Shown here: piece after piece, positions 6,465 to 9,534 of the stretch | How positions within the stretch are numbered: position 1 is the stretch's first letter | Layout: every line of letters begins with the position of its first letter | Origin: Stenotrophomonas sp. UBA7346 | GTDB lineage: Bacteria; Pseudomonadota; Gammaproteobacteria; Xanthomonadales; Xanthomonadaceae | Reading direction: 5' to 3' | Assembly (NCBI GenBank): GCA_002471015.1 | Contig: DKPB01000048.1 | Span: forward strand, 1-9,534 | DNA length: 9,534 nt | The notes under the pieces: generated by a model | Seen by the model: only the letters and a program-made list of their open reading frames with translations | Databases searched by the model: none | Told to the model about the DNA's origin: nothing | Translations under genes and position numbers: made by a program

Positions 6465-7184
6465 TTGACTACGAGTGCGCATCTACTGGCTGCTGTTTCC
6501 TCCGCACTCGTTCCCAGCGCCATGCCCAGCCTGTTGATCGCCGACGACCATCCTCTGTTCCGCGCCGCGCTGCGGCAGGCGGCCAGTGAGGCCATGAGTG
6601 ATCTGCAGGTGCGCGAAGCCGAATCGCTGGATGGCGTGCTGGCGGCACTGGATGCGGCACCGGATACCGACCTGATCCTGCTCGACCTGCATATGCCGGG
6701 CAATCACGGCTTGGCCGGGTTGGCTGCGATCCGCGCCCAGCACCCGGGCGTGGCGGTGATCGTGGTCTCGGCCAACGATGACCCGCGCGTGGTGCGCCGC
6801 GCCCTGGATCACGGCGCTGCCGGTTACCTGCCCAAGAGTTCGGGCTTGAACGAGCTGCGCGAGGCCATCCGCAGCGTCATGGCCTGCGAGCAGTGGTTGC
6901 CGGCCTCGCTGCGAGCCTCGGTCTCACGCGCGCAATCCTCCAGCCACGACAGCGAGCTGGCCGCACGTCTGGCCAGTCTGTCGCCACAGCAGTTCCGTGT
7001 GCTGGCACTGGTTGCCGAAGGCCTGCTCAACAAGCAGATCGCCGACCGCCTGGACGTGCAGGAACGCACGGTCAAGGCCCATCTGTCGGCGATCTTCGAA
7101 CGCCTGGGCGTGCGCAACCGCACCCAGGCCAGCGTGGTGCTGCGCGAGCTGGAACTGAGTGACCCCGCCCGCCAGGCGCTGTAG
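6465..7184 (+). CDS. NarL/LuxR-type response regulator transcription factor
   Basis: The product (239 residues from TTG 6465, or 220 from ATG 6522) has a receiver domain followed by a LuxR-type helix-turn-helix. With the long start, the acidic pocket is Asp27-Asp28 in LLIADDHPLF, the phospho-acceptor is Asp74 in LILLDLHMPG, the switch Ser is in VVSAND near 102 and the conserved Lys is Lys124 in GYLPKSSG. The DNA-binding domain begins at LSPQQFRVL near 172, with KQIADRLDVQERTVKAHL around 190-207. The 19-residue N-terminal stretch before MPSLLIADD is not part of the receiver fold. The TTG start is preferred because of AGGAG at 6453-6457. No histidine kinase is in the window, so the signal is unknown. 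Lying downstream of the 3HB dehydrogenase, it may regulate 3HB use, but that is only proximity. Its TAG stop is the TAG of a GTAG palindrome. Confidence 0.88.
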   Translation: MTTSAHLLAAVSSALVPSAMPSLLIADDHPLFRAALRQAASEAMSDLQVREAESLDGVLAALDAAPDTDLILLDLHMPGNHGLAGLAAIRAQHPGVAVIVVSANDDPRVVRRALDHGAAGYLPKSSGLNELREAIRSVMACEQWLPASLRASVSRAQSSSHDSELAARLASLSPQQFRVLALVAEGLLNKQIADRLDVQERTVKAHLSAIFERLGVRNRTQASVVLRELELSDPARQAL

Positions 7185-7218
7185 GAGCGGTGTCAGCCGC
7201 GAAGCTGACATCGCTTCC
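7181..7218 (+). repeat. GTAG palindrome (SMAG-type REP) overlapping the response regulator stop codon
   Basis: GTAG at 7181-7184 contains the regulator's TAG stop (7182-7184). The stem runs TGTCAGC (7191-7197) against GCTGACA (7204-7210) with a 6-nt loop. It extends outward to 7184/7218 with one wobble and one bulged base. Sequence is close to the element at 3421. It faces an inverted partner at 7290-7309. Confidence 0.85.
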
Positions 7219-7289
7219 GACATCGAAACCAAAGCAATCAGGAATCACTGGGATTGGGTTCTGCGGGATCTGGCAGGTCCGGCGGCTGC

Positions 7290-7309
7290 GCGGCGGACGC
7301 CGCACCTAC
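7290..7309 (-). repeat. GTAG palindrome (SMAG-type REP), inverted, overlapping the YeeE-like gene stop codon
   Basis: On the minus strand this reads GTAGGTGCGGCGTCCGCCGC. The stem is GCGGCG (7290-7295) against CGCCGC (7298-7303). Its GTAG (7309 to 7306) provides the TAG stop (7308 to 7306) of the minus-strand YeeE-like gene. With the element at 7181 it forms an inverted pair about 130 bp across that fills the convergent gap. The remaining 70-odd bases between them show no other feature I can support. Confidence 0.8.
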
Positions 7310-7737
7310 GCGCCGCTGCTGCGACTCACCACCTTGTGCAGCAGCATGCCCACCAGCATCGCCGGTACAAACCATAACGCCTCCGGCGACAGCACACCCA
7401 GCCCAACCAGCGCCGGGCCCGGGCAGTAGCCGGCCAAGCCCCAGCCAATCCCGAACAGGGCCGCACCCGTCAGCAGGCGCGCATCGATGCTGCGCACGTC
7501 CGACAAATGGAAGCGCTGCGCGAACACCGGCGCCGGTCGCCGCAGTACAAACCGGAACAACAGCATCGTCGTCATCACCGCGCCGCCAAGTACAAACAGC
7601 AGCGCCGGATTGAAATCGCCAAACACATCCAGGAAACCGAGGATGCGCTGTGGATCGGTCATGCCCGATACCGCCAGCCCCAGGCCGAACAAGGCACCGG
7701 CGAGCAGCGCTGCAAAGGGAATACGCCAACTGCTCAT
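7306..7737 (-). CDS. YeeE/YedE half-size sulfur transport protein, distal gene (DUF6691-like)
   Basis: This 143-residue membrane protein has hydrophobic segments near 7-24, 44-62, 89-103 and 119-133. It carries the family signature GWGLAGYCPGPALVGLG at 98-114 with the key Cys105. YeeE/YedE proteins move small sulfur compounds such as thiosulfate, handing the substrate along conserved cysteines. Here the usual two-lobe protein is split into two genes, matching the PmpA/PmpB-like pairs reported beside ArsR-type regulators and Blh-type hydrolases. The start at 7737 overlaps the preceding stop by 4 bp (ATGA) and has GAGG eight bases upstream. The open frame continues further upstream but there lies inside the neighbouring gene, so the longer form is rejected. 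The last codons (SSGA) run into a GTAG palindrome that supplies the stop. Confidence 0.88.
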   Translation of the reverse strand: MSSWRIPFAALLAGALFGLGLAVSGMTDPQRILGFLDVFGDFNPALLFVLGGAVMTTMLLFRFVLRRPAPVFAQRFHLSDVRSIDARLLTGAALFGIGWGLAGYCPGPALVGLGVLSPEALWFVPAMLVGMLLHKVVSRSSGA

Positions 7738-8147
7738 GCCACATGCCTCACGATATAGGTGGTGACGATGGCGGTGACCATGAAGGTCAGCACCGCGGCC
7801 AACGAGCGCAGCGACAGCCGCCCCAGCCCACACACGCCATGGCCGCTGGTGCAGCCATTGCCCAGCCGCGTGCCGAAGCCGACCAGCAGCCCGGCAACAA
7901 CCAGCAACACCGGCGGAAAGCCTTGCCGCGGCGTGTAGGCGCCCGGCACCAGCCACAACCAGGCGGCACCGGCCGCAATCAGGCCGACCAGAAATGCCGC
8001 ACGCCAGGCAACTTCGCCCTGCCGCGGCTGCAGCACACCACCGACGATGCCGCTGATGCCGGCGATGCGCCCGGTCAGCCACAACAGCAGCGTCGCCGCC
8101 AGCCCGATCAATACACCACCTGCCAGCGCGCTGATCCAGGTACTCAT
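7734..8147 (-). CDS. YeeE/YedE half-size sulfur transport protein, proximal gene
   Basis: This 137-residue membrane protein has hydrophobic segments near 8-25, 49-67, 79-92 and 112-133. The family signature GFGTRLGNGCTSGHGVCGLGRLS lies at 90-112, with Cys99 and Cys106 as candidate substrate-relay cysteines. It is the partner half of the downstream protein; the two probably assemble into one transporter. Its ATG overlaps the stop of the persulfide dioxygenase gene and its own stop overlaps the next start, so all three genes should be tightly co-translated. Whether it exports or imports (sulfite, thiosulfate or other sulfur species) cannot be told from sequence. Co-regulation with a persulfide dioxygenase under a BigR-type repressor suggests handling of sulfide oxidation products. 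Confidence 0.9.
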   Translation of the reverse strand: MSTWISALAGGVLIGLAATLLLWLTGRIAGISGIVGGVLQPRQGEVAWRAAFLVGLIAAGAAWLWLVPGAYTPRQGFPPVLLVVAGLLVGFGTRLGNGCTSGHGVCGLGRLSLRSLAAVLTFMVTAIVTTYIVRHVA

Positions 8148-9034
8148 TGCGTGCCCCCCATCTGATCCAGCGGCAGGCGCAGGTAGCGCACGCCATTGGC
8201 ATCGGGCTCGGGCAGACGGCCACCACGGATGTTGACCTGCAGTGCCGGCAGGATCAGCTTGGGCACCGGCAGGCTGGCATCACGCTGCTGCCGCATCTGC
8301 ACGAAGGCGGCCTCGCCGGTGCCGCCCTTCAAATGCACGTTGTGCTGCTTCTGTTCGTCGATGCTGGTCTGCGCCTGCGCGGCGCGGCGGTCGCCGGGAT
8401 AATCGTGGCAGAGGTAGATGCGGGTGGATTGCGGCAAGGCCAGGATCTTCTGGATGGAACCGAACAGGCGGTGCGCATCGCCACCCGGGAAGTCGCAGCG
8501 CGCGGTGCCGGTATCGGCGGCAAACACGGTGTCGCCGATGAAGGCGGCATCGCCAATCACATAGGTCAGGCTGTCATCGGTGTGGCCCGGGGTGGCGATC
8601 ACCCGCCCTTCCAGCCCACCGATGTTGAAGGTATCGCCATCGGCAAACAGGCGGTCGAACTGGCTGCCATCGGCGATGAACTCGTCGCCCAGGCCGAACA
8701 AGGCCTTGAAGCGCTGCTGCACCGCGACGATGCCCTGGCCGATGGCCACCGGCACCTTCAAGGTGTCGGCCAGATAGCCCGCCGCACTGAGATGATCGGC
8801 ATGGGCATGGGTCTCCAGGATCCAGGCCACGGTCAGCAATTTGCCCTGCACGAAGTGCAACAGTGCATCGGCCGAGGCAGTGCTGGTGCGCGCGGCGGCA
8901 GCGTCGTAATCCAGCACCGGATCGATGATGGCCGCCATGCCGCCGTCGTGGTCGTAGACGACGTAGCTCAGCGTACCGGTGTCCTTGTCATGGAAGGCCT
9001 GCACCTGCGGCGCGGCGGTGTGCGAAGTGGTCAT
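8144..9034 (-). CDS. blh: ETHE1/Blh-like persulfide dioxygenase (metallo-beta-lactamase fold)
   Basis: This 296-residue metallo-beta-lactamase-fold protein has HAHADH at 76-81, TPGHTDDS at 148-155 (His151), GDTVFAADTGTARCDFPGG at about 167-185 (Asp168) and CHDYPGD at 209-215. The spacing and the TGxxRxDF-like stretch are those of ETHE1-type persulfide dioxygenases, which hold one iron with two His and one Asp and oxidise glutathione persulfide to sulfite. It corresponds to Blh of the bigR operon in Xylella and Agrobacterium. That protein is described as also carrying a DUF442 (rhodanese-like) domain, and no such domain is visible here. The start at 9034 follows GAGGA with a 7-base gap. It is the first gene of a three-gene operon, and an AT-rich inverted repeat lies just upstream. 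The cytoplasmic location is inferred from the lack of a signal peptide. Confidence 0.92.
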   Translation of the reverse strand: MTTSHTAAPQVQAFHDKDTGTLSYVVYDHDGGMAAIIDPVLDYDAAAARTSTASADALLHFVQGKLLTVAWILETHAHADHLSAAGYLADTLKVPVAIGQGIVAVQQRFKALFGLGDEFIADGSQFDRLFADGDTFNIGGLEGRVIATPGHTDDSLTYVIGDAAFIGDTVFAADTGTARCDFPGGDAHRLFGSIQKILALPQSTRIYLCHDYPGDRRAAQAQTSIDEQKQHNVHLKGGTGEAAFVQMRQQRDASLPVPKLILPALQVNIRGGRLPEPDANGVRYLRLPLDQMGGTQ

Positions 9035-9050
9035 GAGGAAGTCCTCGGCT

Positions 9051-9076
9051 TTTAATTTAGTTTTTTCTAAATTAAA
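9051..9076. promoter_or_regulatory. Perfect 10-bp inverted repeat, probable BigR-type operator
   Basis: Arms TTTAATTTAG (9051-9060) and CTAAATTAAA (9067-9076) are exact reverse complements around six T residues. This AT-rich patch stands out in GC-rich surroundings and lies between the divergent persulfide dioxygenase and ArsR-family genes. BigR-family repressors are known to bind AT-rich palindromes in such divergent promoters and to repress both sides, with release on cysteine oxidation or persulfidation. Confidence 0.75.
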
Positions 9077-9097
9077 CTAGCACTATCCAAAGTACAA
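9069..9097 (-). promoter_or_regulatory. Possible sigma-70 promoter of the persulfide dioxygenase operon
   Basis: On the minus strand TTGTAC (9097-9092) and TAATTT (9074-9069) are separated by 17 bases. The -35 match is modest. The -10 would lie inside the right arm of the inverted repeat, so a bound repressor would block it. A plus-strand -10 for the regulator (TAAACT, 9073-9078) is equally tentative. Confidence 0.35.
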
Positions 9098-9116
9098 GCC
9101 CGGACCTGAAGCCGCG

Positions 9117-9476
9117 ATGCACATGCAGGACATGGATATCGAACAGATGCAGGCGCATGCCGAACAGGCTGCGCAGCTGCTCAAATCCCTCGCCCACCCG
9201 GCGCGCCTGCGGGTGCTGTGCCGGCTGGTAGAAGGCGAAGCATCGGTGGGCGAACTGCAGGCCCAGGTCGGGCTGTCGATGTCGGCACTGTCACAACACC
9301 TGGCGGTGATGCGCGAAGGCGGGCTGGTCAACACCCGCCGTGAAGCCCAGACCATCTTTTACACTCTGGCCGACAGCCCCGCGTTGGGAGTGATGCAGGC
9401 CTTGCATGCGGCGTATTGCGGTGGTGCGGGGATTGGGGAGTCGGGATTAGTGATTGGAAAGCGCGCGAGCCGTTGA
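9117..9476 (+). CDS. bigR: BigR/SqrR-like ArsR-family persulfide-responsive repressor
   Basis: This 119-residue winged-helix regulator has LLKSLAHPARLRVLCRLVEGE at about 21-41 and the recognition region VGLSMSALSQHLAVMREGGLV at 51-71. The wing is TRREAQTIFYTL at 73-84. Cys35 and Cys101 are 66 residues apart, exactly the spacing of the two sensing cysteines of BigR (42 and 108), which form a disulfide or polysulfide bridge under sulfide stress. The metal-binding cysteine motif of ArsR itself is absent. The ATG at 9117 lacks a good Shine-Dalgarno; ATGs at 9123 and 9132 are alternatives that keep the whole domain. It is divergent from the dioxygenase-transporter operon and probably represses it and itself through the inverted repeat at 9051-9076. 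The last 18 residues after Cys101 come largely from heptamer repeats and are not family-conserved. Confidence 0.93.
   Translation: MHMQDMDIEQMQAHAEQAAQLLKSLAHPARLRVLCRLVEGEASVGELQAQVGLSMSALSQHLAVMREGGLVNTRREAQTIFYTLADSPALGVMQALHAAYCGGAGIGESGLVIGKRASR
9428..9455 (+). repeat. Four tandem 7-bp repeats encoding the C-terminal tail of the repressor
   Basis: Four consecutive heptamers (GGGGATT, GGGGAGT, CGGGATT, AGTGATT) share an (N)GGGATT-like pattern. They lie in the last codons of the BigR-like gene, after Cys101. Seven is not a multiple of three, so a change in copy number would alter the tail's frame without touching the DNA-binding domain. Confidence 0.6.
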
Positions 9477-9481
9477 TATCT

Positions 9482-9534
9482 GTAGCCCGGGTAAGCGCAG
9501 CGCACCCGGGGCTTTCCGCAAAGAGCCCCGGGTG
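9482..9534. repeat. GTAG palindrome of another sequence family, dimeric and cut by the window end
   Basis: GTAG (9482-9485) is followed by CCCGGGT (9486-9492) and ACCCGGG (9504-9510). A second exact inverted repeat pairs 9503-9513 with 9524-9534 (11 bp, CACCCGGGGCT arm). This is the pattern expected if an inverted copy continues past the window edge. It lies six bases after the repressor stop and may act as its 3' hairpin. Confidence 0.7.

Noticed and set aside
7738..8226. Longer form of the distal YeeE-like gene reaching back over its neighbour
   Set aside because: It would overlap the whole proximal transporter gene out of frame. The internal ATG at 7737 has the ATGA coupling and begins exactly where the membrane protein homology begins.
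9035..9046. Hairpin GAGGA/TCCTC covering the ribosome site of the persulfide dioxygenase
   Set aside because: The arms are separated by only two bases, too tight for a stable RNA loop. The sequence is adequately explained as a ribosome binding site.

Overview
The window is GC-rich, densely coding DNA. It most likely comes from Stenotrophomonas or a close Xanthomonadaceae relative. The best evidence is a set of short palindromes that each begin with GTAG, the hallmark of the SMAG class of REP elements described in Stenotrophomonas maltophilia. A BigR-type sulfur-stress operon, known from Xylella, fits the same family. The genus is inferred from these patterns, not from a search.

Layout. (1) 73-2654, plus strand: an ApbE-type FAD:protein FMN transferase overlaps by 4 bp (ATGA) a membrane-anchored diflavin (FMN/FAD) NADPH reductase, forming a flavin redox operon. 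(2) 2674-2788: three GTAG palindromes lie between this operon and a convergent HutD/Ves-family gene (2791-3381, minus). (3) 3421-3571: one more GTAG palindrome and a tandem pair of 13-bp-stem hairpins. (4) 3581-6325: a 3-hydroxybutyrate oligomer hydrolase with a lipoprotein signal (minus) is divergent from a 3-hydroxybutyrate dehydrogenase (plus), with a perfect 12-bp palindrome between them. Together they would turn 3HB oligomers into 3HB and then acetoacetate. (5) 6465-7184: an orphan NarL/LuxR-type response regulator, best started at a TTG behind a strong AGGAG, downstream of a repeat-containing leader. (6) 7181-7309: two GTAG palindromes in inverted orientation. Each supplies the TAG stop codon of the gene reading into it. 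(7) 7306-9476: a sulfur detoxification module. An ETHE1-like persulfide dioxygenase and two half-size YeeE/YedE sulfur-transport proteins are joined by ATGA overlaps on the minus strand. They are divergent from a BigR/SqrR-like ArsR-family repressor that has both redox-sensing cysteines with the family's spacing. A perfect 10-bp inverted repeat in an AT-rich patch between them is the obvious operator. (8) 9482-9534: a different GTAG palindrome family, cut by the window edge.

Working together: the two best-supported systems are 3-hydroxybutyrate(-oligomer) use and BigR-regulated persulfide/sulfide defence. Both follow known families. The less ordinary content is at the small scale: REP-derived stop codons, a non-ATG regulator start, a heptamer repeat encoding the repressor's C-terminal tail, and palindromic candidate operators. 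No rRNA, tRNA, CRISPR array, transposase gene or phage gene was seen. No gene-free stretch exceeds about 200 bases.
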